NCBI RefSeq assembly: GCF_030253575.1
Contig: NC_080564.1
Span: 7,856,501-7,920,500, forward strand
Source of the DNA: Rhododendron vialii
Lineage: Eukaryota; Streptophyta; Magnoliopsida; Ericales; Ericaceae
DNA length: 64,000 nt
Reading direction: 5' to 3'
The translations under genes were made by a program, and so were the position numbers. Shown piece by piece: positions 12,478 through 24,200 of this stretch. Position 1 is the stretch's first letter; every line of letters begins with the position of its first letter. A model generated the notes under the pieces. That model ran no database searches. It saw only the letters and a program-made list of their open reading frames with translations, and was not told the DNA's origin.

Positions 12478-13927
12478 GCCAATTAAGTTAGTATAAAACA
12501 CTGATCTTCACTGCAACGACCAGATCATGTTGGAGTAATATAGTAGCCCGATCACTTCACATAGAGACATAGAGTAGTAGTTGAAATGAAATTATTTTTT
12601 TTGGCCAGAGTCGTCTTTGCAGCTCCCTTTCAAATATGAGATGGACCCACCTGTCCCACTTTGCGTCCATTTGGGTTTTCTCAGAAAGCGAAAATTGTTT
12701 TCAATCTTCGGAGTGTTTGGGAGTTTATTTTTTTCGCTTTTTATTTTTTTATTTATTTTTGATTATGATCAAAATGTATTTTGAATCTGATAGAGTGTTT
12801 GAATGATATGCGTAGAATGTATTTTGCAATAGGTTTTTTTTTTTTTTTTGGCCTTTTGAATTCTTCTTGACAAGCAAATGAAATGTGTAGGTAAAAAAAA
12901 AATGCATAAGCAAAATCCATCAAGGTGATATACTACCATTCTCGATAAAGGAGAGGAGGTTGAACTCCAATCAACGAACACTCACAGCCATTTTTAAAGT
13001 ATTCAACTCAAAATCAATTGACAACAATAACTAAGGTGGAAGAAGCCGCCGTTAGAAAGAAGGAAAAAAAAAAAAAAACAATGCTTCTTTTTGACACAAC
13101 ATATTGCACAATAATTTATATGAAGTGCTATGTGACACTGATTCATTAATGATTAGGTTTTTAATATTCCAAAGTACCAATAAATAATAATTAATAAATA
13201 GGTTTAAGAACAAAAATTGGTACTACGAAATTACTCACCAATGAGGTATATATACATGTTTTTCTTTTGCTAATTCAATATCAAGATTAACTTACTCGCA
13301 CCTTGATTGATCATAAATTAATCTTGAAGTTAACAGCCAGGAAAATTTTCAATGACCCTAAAATATTGATTTTCATACACTCCTAATATGGACACGTATA
13401 TTTCCTCACATATGTGCGTCAGCGGTGCTACGCTCAGCATTTTGTTTCATCGCTCAACATCTCACCATCCGTATCGGTAATTAATGGTCTGGATTTCCAA
13501 AAAAAACTCTTCCTAACTTTCCTCGAGAAGAATTTTTTAAAATCTGAACTATCCTAAAAACTTTTGGACGATAAAAGTTGCGCGGTGGGTGTAGACTTTC
13601 TGAATGTGTTGTTTGAGTTATTGTACAACATGGGCGTTGTACACTGGAGTAGATTTTTCCACAAGTTATTAAACTGTGCCCAAAATTATTTGTATGCGCC
13701 ATGGGATAGCGAAACAACATAGAGGAGGAAACAACCTAGGTGCTTCATGGTAGAGATCTTGTAGTAGGATTCTACTGTATAAAAAAAAGACTGTCCGGAT
13801 ATCTCCTGTCGATCGACCGTATCGTGTTAATGGCCGACCAATGGTGGATGATGCCCACATGATTTGTGGATAATGCAGAGCACGAGGTAGCCCATGGGAG
13901 GGAGATTACAATACACAATACACACAC

Positions 13928-13928
<1 letters not shown>
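12475..13928. other. intergenic DNA with a degraded MITE-like piece
   Basis: At about 12700-12850 the phrases AAAATGTATTTTGAATCTGA, AGTGTTTGAATGATATGCG and TAGAATGTATTTTGCA resemble parts of the elements at 29660-29989 and 54142-54572. This suggests a decayed relative without clear ends. Nothing else is supported. Confidence 0.4.

Positions 13929-13929
<1 letters not shown>

Positions 13930-13970
<41 letters not shown>
13930..13970. repeat. (GA)n microsatellite, about 40 bp
   Basis: Pure GA tract, about 95 bp upstream of the DVL gene's TATA box. Confidence 0.95.
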
Positions 13971-13973
<3 letters not shown>

Positions 13974-14064
13974 GATTCCAAATAGGGGACCACGGGGACT
14001 GTTCTTTCTTTATTGGCTTTGAACCCATTGAGTGTACTCTATCGATCCTTTGATCAGTATTCCT

Positions 14065-14073
14065 CTATAAAAA
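14065..14073 (+). promoter_or_regulatory. TATA box of the DVL gene
   Basis: CTATAAAAA lies 96 bp upstream of the DVL start codon, placing transcription start near 14100. The leader would contain a (CT)n tract at about 14125-14151, a common feature of plant 5' UTRs. Confidence 0.7.
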
Positions 14074-14125
14074 GGCCGACCGATCCTTTACTTAGAAAAA
14101 CGTCCCCTACTGCAGAGTACAACAT

Positions 14126-14156
<31 letters not shown>

Positions 14157-14168
14157 GGGAATCAAGGA

Positions 14169-14315
14169 ATGGAAGGGTCAAAGAAGAGGGTATCATGGAG
14201 CAGAAGATCAAGAACAGGAGGATCGTCGTCACTGGGAAGGTGTCTAAAGCAGCAAAGAGCAAGGCTTTACATTATGCGGAGATGTGTTGTCATGCTACTC
14301 TGCTGGCATGACTAA
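14169..14315 (+). CDS. DVL: DEVIL/ROTUNDIFOLIA-like (DVL/RTFL) small polypeptide
   Basis: This 48-codon intronless ORF encodes a basic Ser/Arg-rich N-terminus ([20 protein letters not shown]) followed by the DVL/RTF domain. Its hallmarks are visible at about residues 24-48: Cys25, QQRAR (28-32), then [16 protein letters not shown] at the C-terminus with Cys39, Cys45 and Trp46. DVL/RTFL peptides are plant-specific, membrane-associated and restrain polar cell proliferation. Overexpression in Arabidopsis shortens leaves, petioles and fruits. A TATA box and CT-rich leader sit upstream, so the copy looks intact. The nearest other genes are over 6 kb away. Family assignment is firm from the domain; the individual paralogue cannot be named. 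Confidence 0.93.
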   Translation: MEGSKKRVSWSRRSRTGGSSSLGRCLKQQRARLYIMRRCVVMLLCWHD

Positions 14316-14733
14316 ACTCAGATGATCAACTTTTATTATTACTACGTACTACTTCTATCTCTCGTTTTACTAATTTTCAAATTAACGGCGAGCGGAGCCG
14401 ACCCGAGTTAATTAAAGCTCGAGGTGCGGCCGTTTCGGCCCCCGGAAAATTTGCGAATTTAGAATTCTGATCTCTCTCTCTCCCACTCTCTCTATTGTGT
14501 AAATAGTAGTAGCAATTAATGAGAAATGTTGAGTATTTAGTGCTAGTGTTACTTTTCTCTACTTACCTTCTTCTTTTGATTTTCATTTTTCAGAATTAGC
14601 TAGTAGAATATTGGTGAATCAATGATAATATTGGTATATTAATCACTAATCGCTTGATAAGTATCGGCATTAATGGACACTGATTAACTAAGCAAAGTAC
14701 TTATGTAGTTATGTTAATTTTAAAAAGCTTAAG
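14316..14733. other. DVL 3' flank
   Basis: Presumed 3' UTR and downstream DNA; short CT tracts near 14470-14490. No second ORF. Confidence 0.4.
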
Positions 14734-15097
14734 CATGGGCGGAGCTAATTAAGTAGAGTGGGGGAGTGGCACGGTCCAGGCGCCCGGTTTCGTAAGTAAT
14801 CCTATTTTATACTAATAGGTTAGGCACTTTTCGGTGTCCAAACAAATGAATTTTTCAAATGATGAAAAATAGCAATTTAAAAGGTGAATGGTTCGGATCA
14901 TAAAAAAAAAATGTCTCGATGGCTTTCATAGTTTAAAGACCGCACGCATGAGAATTGAATCAAGTATTTATTCTTTATAATGAAAAAAATATCAATATTG
15001 TATCACATTTTCACCATAAAAAAAAAACTAACAATACATTGGAGTCTCATTAACAAGCCCCGATCCCGAAATATAAATCATGTCTCCGCCACTCAAG
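14734..15097. mobile_element. hAT-like element with GGGCGGAGCTA / TCCGCCACT ends
   Basis: The left end CATGGGCGGAGCTAATTAAG and right end ATGTCTCCGCCACTCAAG form imperfect terminal inverted repeats. This end type (AGTGGCGGAGC) is frequent in non-autonomous plant DNA transposons. Similar ends occur at 15251-15490 and 28374-28769. No coding capacity; target duplication not resolved. Confidence 0.45.
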
Positions 15098-15250
15098 TAT
15101 CTTCTTAGCCAGTTGAGTATGAAATTTTTGAAGGATTAGGTTCAGTCTTTGAAAGATTGAGCTCAATCAAATATATATCACTGTTTTTAGATGAAAGCTT
15201 ATTTAGAGCATCCACATTTGAACATTCATATGAAACCGATGCACTTAGTA

Positions 15251-15490
15251 CCAGTGGTGAAGCTAGGATTTAGATTCGGGAGAGGCCTAAGTTCAAACAA
15301 ACAAACTTTCAACCTCAAATTATTGGAAAACCCTAATTGCAATATATTCAAAATTCAAAAACACAATTCTCAGTTCCTAATTTTATGTGTCAGAACATGC
15401 AATGCTCATCCAAATTACTAACAGATTCGTAGTTTAAAACGGCAAAAAAAAAGTAGGCGGGAGGGAGGACCTCCCTTATACACCACTGCC
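15251..15490. mobile_element. second AGTGGYGRAGC-ended element
   Basis: Starts CCAGTGGTGAAGCTAGGATT and ends ACCTCCCTTATACACCACTG, inverted at the tips. The interior frame at 15191-15421 has no family resemblance. Confidence 0.4.
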
Positions 15491-15630
15491 CTTGCGAAGC
15501 ATCCCGTAGAAATATGTGGTAGAGAAGAATGTTGTCCAAAACCACTCAATAATTTTTACTACATTTTAGAAACGTGGAAGTCGTGTTACTGATCAAAAAT
15601 TAGGTCACAATTTATCAAACAAAAAAAAAA

Positions 15631-15704
15631 ATCAGTCACAGTTGAGTAGTACTCTCCCTCAGTACTAGTACTATTCACTATTCAGTCACAGTTGAGTAGT
15701 ACAC
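15631..15704. repeat. direct repeat CAGTCACAGTTGAGTAGTAC x2
   Basis: A 20-bp word repeated at an offset of about 51 bp, directly beside the long inverted repeat that follows. Confidence 0.75.
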
Positions 15705-15707
15705 TTC

Positions 15708-16052
15708 TACTGTTCTACACCATCTTGTATGGGAGCGTTTCGAAATTCCACACAAATGATCTAAGCCGTTTAATTTGTTTAAATTTTTTTTGAAAGGTTC
15801 TTGTAAAAAATTAGTCCAACTAGATATCAGTAAATGTTTGATTCATGCATTCTTTTTTTGGTCCGAACGATTTTTTTGGCTTCGAATCGTATGGACCAAA
15901 AAAAATAACGTGTGAATCAAGCATTTACCAATATCTGACGAAGCTAATTTTTTACAAGGACCTTTCAAAAAAAATTCTGAACAAATTGGAAAGCTCTAAA
16001 TATTTGTGTGAGACCTCAAAATAGGTACCGTACAAGGTGGTGTACAAGTGTT
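15708..16052. mobile_element. long inverted repeat / foldback MITE, about 345 bp
   Basis: The left arm (about 15708-15875) pairs with the right arm (about 15882-16052). Matching words, in order from the outside, are TACACCATCTTGTA, TTCCACACAAAT, TTTTTTTTGAAAGGTTC, TTGTAAAAAATTAG and TTTTTTTGGTCC. The spacer is only a few bases, so the transcript would form one long imperfect hairpin with arms of about 140-165 bp. No open frame is relevant. It is probably a MITE, but ends and target duplication are not clean. Confidence 0.75.
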
Positions 16053-17809
16053 TTACACAAAACATTACTCGTTTTTTTAACTCCATTGTTTTTTTTTTTT
16101 GGGTCCTCTTTCTAAATGATAATTCTAAGGGGACCGACCATATATGCACTTACAGTGCACATATAAAAGGACAATTTATCTTATTAGAAACATTCTTCGC
16201 AAATAAAAATACTCCCTCTTTCCCGGTTTAAACATTTTTTGCAAATTTGTTTATCCAATTTTGACATACATGTCTTTCAAAAACTTATTTATATCTCATA
16301 ATTTATAATGTTTTATAATATATTTTTCAAAAATATCATATTATAGAACTAATTGAGATGTATCAAATAAGATTCATATTGCATATAAAAATCATTATAG
16401 ATAGAAACATGTAGAAAATTTTGTAAGACGTCCCAAATATTAAAAAGAGACAAACAAATCGGGTCAAATGGAATAAGAGCATCTTAAAAAATCGTAATGT
16501 TCGTAAGCTAATCTAGACACTCGTGTGATCAAAAAACTGTCCAAAACCAAAACCCCCCACTCCCCCCCCCCCCCCCCAAAAAAAAACCTTTTCTACTACA
16601 TCACTGACAACCATACTTTTACACGTGCCGGTGATTCTTTTCCAATCGCGTCAAAGTTTTGGGCACCATGTGCTGCCTGCAATTCGATCTCTCCACGCGT
16701 CAATGATTCCCCTCTCCAATTTCAGGAGCGAGCAATTTGCAGTGTTTGTTCTTTGACACGTATACACATTACCCTGCATACCCCTACATATTACACTAGC
16801 TCGAAGGGGAGGGTGGGGGCCTGATTGATTTGTGAGTTCCTTCCGCTCATGTCAGTGTTGGAAATGTTTGTGCAAAATGCGTCCCCAAGTGGAGTTGGCC
16901 GCCCTGGAAGAAAAATTGTATTAGATGACGAATGAAAATAGAGTGATGTTACAGGTACTGAAATCGTAAGGACGGTCGCGTCAGGCCGTCTTCGGCCACC
17001 GGACGGTCGAACCGAACAATTCAAAAATTCTAAAAAAGAAAAACGAGATTAAGAGAAAATGTTAGCAATTGCTTATACAGTAACAAAATGTTACCCCTCA
17101 TCATGTTTCAAGGTCCTTCGCGGAAGTACAACTCATTATTTACCCTTGGTGAAATTAAGAGAAAAGTTGCCATAAATGTTGAAAATAGTAATGCTATAGC
17201 CATTAGGAACATAAAGTTCCGGCGTTGAAAAGGAAATCGATGACTTGTGCCTCTTATCAGAGCGCTGAAGTGTGTTATTATCGCAATTCTTCTTTCGGTG
17301 CCGAGTTTTACGGTTAATTTGAGATTATATAATTTTTTTGACTTGTTATTCAGAGCATGCAAAACCTACGTTACGTGCGTACAGTGCACTATATGTACAA
17401 GAAGGAAAAAAATAGAATAAGAAAAGAGAGAGAAAGGGTCCAAGAAAACCATGCCAAAACAAGAAAAATAAGGATCAATGGTAATTATGAAGCGTCTTTA
17501 ATTTATCTTAAGAGCCCCTTGTTTAAGCAGATTAATATTGAATATATGGATATTGAGTTTCCTAAGATATATCACCCCATCTGATCATTAATGGTGACTA
17601 GAGTAATATATAAAATTAATTATATTGTATATATTTCACACTTGTTTACATATCGTGACTAGACATGTATATCTCGACTCCTCAAAATAGGAGATAAAGT
17701 TCCCGCATGCATCCAGACCATGACAATAATCAGCAAAATGACGAGCCCAAATGGCTTAAGACCCAATGGGCCTTTACAAGCCTCCCATTTGGAATGGGCC
17801 AAATTATGA
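16053..17809. other. intergenic DNA
   Basis: Contains a C17-type homopolymer run at about 16563-16577 and A/T-rich sequence. Frames at 16525-16824 and 17108-17362 show no motif, splice context or codon signal I can support. Confidence 0.4.
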
Positions 17810-17818
17810 AAGAGAATT

Positions 17819-17950
17819 GGGAAAATGACGGCCAATGACGTGTTTTGATAATTAATACTCGTCAAGGACATTTTCAGCATTAACAAATATTCTTAGCTTG
17901 TCCATAACGGGTATTAATTATCAAAATATATCCTATGCCGTCATTTTCCC
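17819..17950 (+). mobile_element. palindromic MULE-type MITE, copy 2 (best preserved)
   Basis: A 132-bp element with terminal inverted repeats GGGAAAATGACGGC / GCCGTCATTTTCCC. It has inner arms TTTTGATAATTAATA / TATTAATTATCAAAA and core GGACATTTTCAGCATTAACA. Perfect 9-bp target duplication AAGAGAATT at 17810-17818 and 17951-17959. Same orientation as copy 1. Confidence 0.93.
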
Positions 17951-17959
17951 AAGAGAATT

Positions 17960-18245
17960 TCTTTTAACAAAAATGGACCTATATTTAGCAACGGGAAATG
18001 ACAAGCCGGTCCTATTTTTTTGGCTGGGTTCCGTGTCAACTCTTTTTTGTCAATGCTATTCTGTCAAAACTCTTTTTAAAGATGCTTTTACTCTTTTGCC
18101 CTTGTCATTTTTACACACCCAAAATTCACACTTCTCTTAAGAATTCACACTCCCTAAAATTCACCCCCATAATTCACTCCCTAGTAATTATGTTATGATA
18201 CATGTACTTCTTTTTTTTCCCCCAATTGGTAGGATACGATACTTA
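17960..18245. other. spacer between MITEs
   Basis: No supported feature. Confidence 0.4.
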
Positions 18246-19210
18246 GGCCATCCACAGTGGTATAATAACAAAAAGATAACCAAAAGTTGACACATCAGCT
18301 TTTGATTATTCACTTAAGAGGTTGTTAAGCTTAACAATGTTGAGCTTCACAATGATCATTTCTAGTCCATAACCAAAATAAGGGTCCACTACAATTTCAT
18401 TTTCTCTCTCTCTCCCCCTTTGTTTTCCGCCATTCACTTCCCTCCATTTATGTTTTTTTGGATAAAAATATGTCGATTCTTTCTCTTAATTTTGGGCAAA
18501 AATGGTTGACTTTATTTCCTTCTATTATGAATTTTTTTTGAGGGAAAAAATACAAACGGGAAAGAAGAGTGAAATACCTTAATTCGGCGACGATGGGTTA
18601 AATTGTAGATAATCGAGAGATATAATTTTCATTTTTTGAGGGAGTTAAAGAGAAATAGTTTGTGAGTAAAGTGAAAAAGATATAGTGTAGGCGAAGAATA
18701 GAAGAAGAAAATACCAGTTGAAACATAAGTACTATTGTAAGCCATCTTTTAAAGTTTGGAACTAGTTAACTTATGTGGTGTGAGGTCCACAAATTTTGAT
18801 TATTGAAAAAGGTTGCTAATTTTGGTTATCCAAAGTACAAAATTTGATTATTTCTAAAGATGTTGCTAAGTTTAATTAGGCTCCATTCCAGAACTCAATA
18901 TAAGTACTTACGGAGTATTTTTTAAGAAGGCAATTTCAAGCTCAAAAATAATGTGTTTACGTCAAGAATTTTCCTACCAATATGGATCTTGTTCGATAGA
19001 TCTTATCGAGATCTTTTATACGGTGCAAAAAAAATCAAAAAATTAATTTTCATTTACATTAGTTTTTAGTTTGAAAATGTGAAATAAGTATTTATTTTTT
19101 AAGAAGGTGTTCTGGAACGGAACCTTATACTATTGTAAGTCATCTTTTGCACTAACATTGTTAATTTTAAAAACAATTGAATTTTTTATTATACCACTGT
19201 GTGGATGGCC
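18246..19210. mobile_element. PIF/Harbinger-like MITE with GGCCATCCACAGTGG ends
   Basis: The left end GGCCATCCACAGTGGTATAA and right end TTATACCACTGTGTGGATGGCC are inverted repeats. They are flanked by TTA at 18243-18245 and 19211-19213. Internal phrases match the element at 1411-2586, so the two are one family. A 246-bp MITE of another family is nested inside. Confidence 0.85.
18879..19124. mobile_element. nested MITE with GGCTCCATTCCAGAAC ends
   Basis: Terminal inverted repeats GGCTCCATTCCAGAAC / GTTCTGGAACGGAACC. TTA target duplication at 18876-18878 and 19125-19127. Interior carries AATTTCAAGCTCAAAAAT and ATACGGTGCAAAAAAAAT. A relative lies in CRWN1 intron 6 at 40259-40583. PIF/Harbinger-like by its TTA duplication. 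Confidence 0.85.
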
Positions 19211-19213
19211 TTA

Positions 19214-20945
19214 TTCCGGGCATTTTGTTTGGTAACTAGAGCACTCCTATCATGTAGTGGAAAACGTTGGGGAACTTCATTGAAAACATGGTTAACCTAT
19301 TCGAATTTCAGAATGGTCCACTGCTATCGGTAGTAAAATATTAACGAGACGTGTTGCTGTTTTGTGAATACTTTTTTTTTTTTTTGATCCGGCTGTTTTG
19401 TGAATACTTGTTTTCCTCTTCTTTAAACTTCCATTGATTTTCCCTTTAAAAATTAAAAAAAAAAACTCCCCGGCCATGATTTGTTTTGTGCAAATATGTG
19501 TTATAATTAGACGGTTGAAAATGATCGCTAAATTGACGGACATGTACCCTTCCAAATATATTAGTGGTGGACAAAAATTGAACCTTCGACCCTAGGTGAA
19601 CTTAGCCATTAACCAAATCAATTGGGCTAGCTCGCATCGCAAGTTCGATATTCAAGGGTTTGGCTTGGACTTCTTCAAAAAAAAAAAGAAAAAAAAAAGG
19701 AAGTAGGGGCCTTTTTTTAATCATGCCCTGGGGGACAAAAGGTTTATTTTCCTAATTCCATCACTTTTCTGATTTTACAAAGAAACGAGAAATAGAAAAA
19801 GAATATAAATTAAAAGAAGAAAGTTGCAACTTGTAACTTTACAATCTGTAGGTTGTTTGAAGGCAAATTATATTCATCTTTCTGAAGCATAAAGTTTGTG
19901 GGTTTAGCTGTTCAGTAAGAGCCTCTTTCATCCCTGGCATTTTCATTTTCATTTTCTTCTCTTTTATTTTATTTTATTTCTGAAAATTAAGCTAAATCGA
20001 TTGAGGCTGTTTATTTGACTGGATTAGCACTGAGAGAGAATATATAGTTCATATGCTAAATAACTTCTCACTGCAGTAAACCCATATTGTTTCGTCATTC
20101 AGGTGATGCCTTTAATTTACTTACGCAATTAACAATCTTTTTACCTGTGTATAGCACGAGTTGATTGCTAGCTAGTTTCAAAGCATAAATATATACGGTG
20201 CATCTCAACGCATTTTTAGATAATTAATATACAGCCACAAGAAACAAGATCCTCTCATGTGCTCCTCATACGGTACAAATAATTAAAATGGGACCTTACG
20301 CAATGATTTGAGCCATTTATTTAAGAGTCCCTGATGTGTTTATGTATAGAAACTGTTTACTAACTTGTTGGGAAAAGAAGGGTGTGAGGTTGGTGGTGGT
20401 GGTGGGAGGGTAGAAATCAAAACTAGTTGTATAATTTCACTTTTCAATACTTAATTCGGAAGAAAATGTATCTGTTTGAATTATTGTTTTCATCATTGTT
20501 CACACAATTATTAGCACCATTTTTATTCATCCCATACAATTCACTATGCAAATAATTATATCAATGATGAAAACTCCTTATTTCAACAAATCAAATCGGA
20601 CATATTTTCGTAGTACATGGTTGTTGTCAATAATTCACAAGCGACAATCAACCAAAATAAAAATACTTGATTGGGGTTTTCCGCAGCGCACTCAATCAAG
20701 ATTGATATTTTTCTTAACACTTGATTTTATCGTTGACGCCATCTTCTTCTTTTTTTTTGTCCTCGTGCATGTGAAACAACTATTCTACATGTGTGATGTT
20801 GTAACCTTTTCACAAATGAAATGATTACTTGTGCAATAAGTACACGTAATTGACATCAAAAGAACATAATAGATACTCCTAATAAAGTGCCGAATGTGTA
20901 GCAAGCAAGAACCAAAATTGGTAGCCAAATAGTAGGGGAACTTTG
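19214..20945. other. intergenic DNA upstream of eIF2B delta
   Basis: Mostly AT-rich; holds the SINE-like remnant at 19555-19660. No exon recognised. Confidence 0.45.
19555..19660 (-). mobile_element. tRNA-derived SINE remnant
   Basis: On the minus strand CTAGCCCAATTGATTTGG resembles a diverged A box and GGTCGAAGGTTCAATTTTTG a B box, in the order and spacing of a tRNA-type Pol III promoter. No target duplication or clear tail. Confidence 0.4.
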
Positions 20946-20997
20946 GCTGCGCAGCAATTGGTTCTTCATTCAATTCCACACACAGACACACGCACAC

Positions 20998-21021
20998 TCT
21001 CTCTCTCTCTCTCTCTCTCTC
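20998..21021. repeat. (CT)n tract in the eIF2B delta leader
   Basis: About 24 bp of CT repeat some 230 bp upstream of the ATG at 21248, probably in the 5' UTR or core promoter. Confidence 0.8.
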
Positions 21022-21247
21022 CTCCCTAAAACCCATCCACCTGAAAGTACAATCCTCTCAGTTCCAAATCATCAAACCCTAGATTCCCTCCATAATTTCC
21101 CCCCTCTCAAAAAAAAAAAAAACCCCAAAAAACACCACCACAATTTTCCTTCCTAACCAAACACACCCTTCCCCCATGGATCACACCCACCAGACCTCAA
21201 AACCCTAACGAAACTCCCACCACCCCCCCTGACTCACCGAGTCCCCA

Positions 21248-24200
21248 ATGGACCACCGCCGTGCGCCCCGTACCGTGATCGACCCAAAAGTCCGCCACGT
21301 GGGGTTCTTCGCCCCGGCCGGGCCCAGCAGCCCGCTCGGGCCGTCCCCCTCCTCTCGTCCTCAGGTCACCGACCTCTCCCCCTCCGGTAACTCCCTCTCT
21401 CCTGTCATGATCCCGCCTCCCCGTCCGGTCCAGTTCCCTGCGTTTCCCCTCTCCCCATTCCGTCGGCCCTCAGCCGCGGGCGAGTCGGTCCCCGTCGGGA
21501 GCTACAATCGGTCGGAATTCGCCTCGCCCACGGCGTCGTTCGGGGAGTTTTCGGAAGACAGAGCCTCCTCGCCGGGCCGGGCTCACCGGAGTAATAGCGG
21601 TAAATTTGCTTCCTCTCTGCCTAGCGGTGGGATCAAGTTTGCGGCGGGAAAACAGAGTAATTTACCGGCGAGTAGTTTGACCACGGTGTCGGTGGTCAAT
21701 ATGCCTCCTGGTGTTTCTGGTGAGAAACTGCTTCTCACTTGCATTTATGTTTATGTATTTATGTGTGTAAGTATTTTGATGAGTAAGCATGCATTTATAC
21801 GAAATACCACAGAAAAGAGTCAAAAGACCCAAGTCACAATACGCGAGCACAGGGCAAGGATTATGTGACTAAGCCAAAATACAGTGTCTAATCAAAAGAG
21901 GTGAACAATGAAATTTAGGTTAGAAATAAGATCTCCTAGACGAAAAGAGAATTTTGAGATAAATCTTATGCACCAAAAATGAAAAGCCATGTAAAACCAA
22001 TGCAGAAAATTCAGAACGGTAATTTTGAGTTAAATCTTTGGATAGCTGAATTGGATTCCTAAAGAATATGCAACTTATGATATAGAAAGGGGCTAGAAAC
22101 CAAGGCAGTTTCTTCCTTTTCCGCTTCCATCCATGACCTCAGCTTTCTAACTACTGGCTAACATAAGCAAGGCATACCGAAAGGACCCAGAACATGTTTA
22201 AAGAGAGATTCCAAAGTTCTCGAGCCAACTCACGAGGATGGAGCAAGTGTTCCACAGTCTCTTCCTTGAAGCAGCAAATAGAATGTCTGTTTGCCGTTTT
22301 AAATCCTTTCTTCGTTCAATTATCTCCGTCAAAATTGGATCTAAGGTTGCAGTCCTCACACACAGAAAGTCACATTAGTTGGCACCCCTGACTTCTAAAT
22401 GATCTGCGAACAGATAATTTATCTCTGACCCTCATGCAGTTGTAGATTAACGTGTTAGACCCATTTGTATCTGCATTGATGGGTTGTATGTATGTATATG
22501 GTGTGTGGGTACTTGTCGTGTTGTGCATATGCTGGATATTATTTTTAAGAGTGACTGTTGTTATTGATACTATGAAGGAAATGGCTAACACTTGAATGGA
22601 GACCAACCTTTCTAGTTTTGGACTTGTTGAAGGAGATGATTCTTATGATGGAATGTAGATACTGGAGCATTGATTTATCGTCTGATTCTACCACTAGTTT
22701 TATGAAGAATGAGAATGGTCCATATTATGTATGCTGCTTTTTTCCCTTCTTGTTCTCCACCTCCCAACTCAGCACGGGCTTTTTTTGTTTTGCTAGAAGA
22801 AAGAAGCTAAAAGATGGAGTCTTGAATCTCCCATTATGTTATCTGTAAAACAGAAGTATGGGATATCCTCATCTGTTTATGAAGACATGACATTGTCAAT
22901 TGAAATGGTTTGATTCATTCGAGCCTTGAGGAGTTTGTTATAAATGAGAGATATGAAGGAACGGTAATAGAACCTGCAGACACTCCCAAAATGTAAGCAC
23001 TGTGTTTCTTATTGTGGGCTTAAGGATGACGTAATCATAAAAAACAGTAGGGGAACTGCTAAGAACGACCTAACAATACGGGAAGTTGACTAGTCATCAC
23101 ATTGAATCTCAATCCACAAAAAGGAATCCCTTGATATCTAATATCCAATCTACTTGTTACCTACTCTTTAGGATTTGGGACACTGATAATTGATAACACA
23201 TCGGACTCATAGTAGAGTTTTCTTTGGTTCTCATGCTTCAGAGTCTATTAAATATATGATTTGTCTCAAAGCAGAGAAGTGACAGTGAAAACCTAAAAGA
23301 AGTCAAAATACCTATTTTCAACTAAAGAAACTCATACTGAACTTTGTTCTTTCGCTGAGAGTAGCTTTATTCAAATTTTGTAGTCTTGATTTGATCTTTT
23401 CCGATTGAATGCAGCTTTCCCTGACAAAAAAGATTCGAAAGCTTCATTTGCAGAAAAAGATGGAGGACCATCACTTGAAATGCAAAATGAAGGATCTGCT
23501 ACTTCAAAGCCTCTGAAAGAAAAACCCTCCAAGGCTGAAAGACGTGCCCTTCAAGAGGCTCAGAGAGCTGCAAAAGCTGCTGCGAAAGGTGCCTTTGTTT
23601 TCTTTTGTTCTACATAATTATTCAGATTTTCAGCCTTTTGTATTGTTTTTCTGCTTCCATACTTTAGCCTTCATTTGAATATTGAGATTTCTTTCAAGTT
23701 CCTCAAGTCGTTGAGACAATTTATATTTTTGGTCTGATCTACCGCAGGGTCCCAAAAGGGAAAGTAGCAGAAACCGGAACTCCCTTCCTTCCCACTATGA
23801 TCCCCATATGTCTCCTCAATAACTTTAAGAACGGATAGTCTGGGTATGACTTACTAACTAGGGCCAGAATGAGAAAGTAGCAGAAAATTTTTGATTCCCG
23901 AGATGCTGTCAGTGGGATGACAAATGAGCATTTAGTCTTTTACCATGTTTAGGTTCTAAAGAATCTAAACATACTTTCAGACGTGCTTGAATTCGGATAA
24001 ACCAAGTTTCCTGTAGCACTTTGGATACAACTGTCATTATCTGTCGTCTTCACTTAATATAGCACCTATATCACCATTTGATGAATTGTATTAACCCTTT
24101 GTCATGTTTGATTTGGAAAAATATGTTTGTCCAGGTGAAGGAAGTAAGGCACCTGTGGCTGCTTCTGGAGCAGTGACCTCCGTAAATGTAAAACCAGCTA

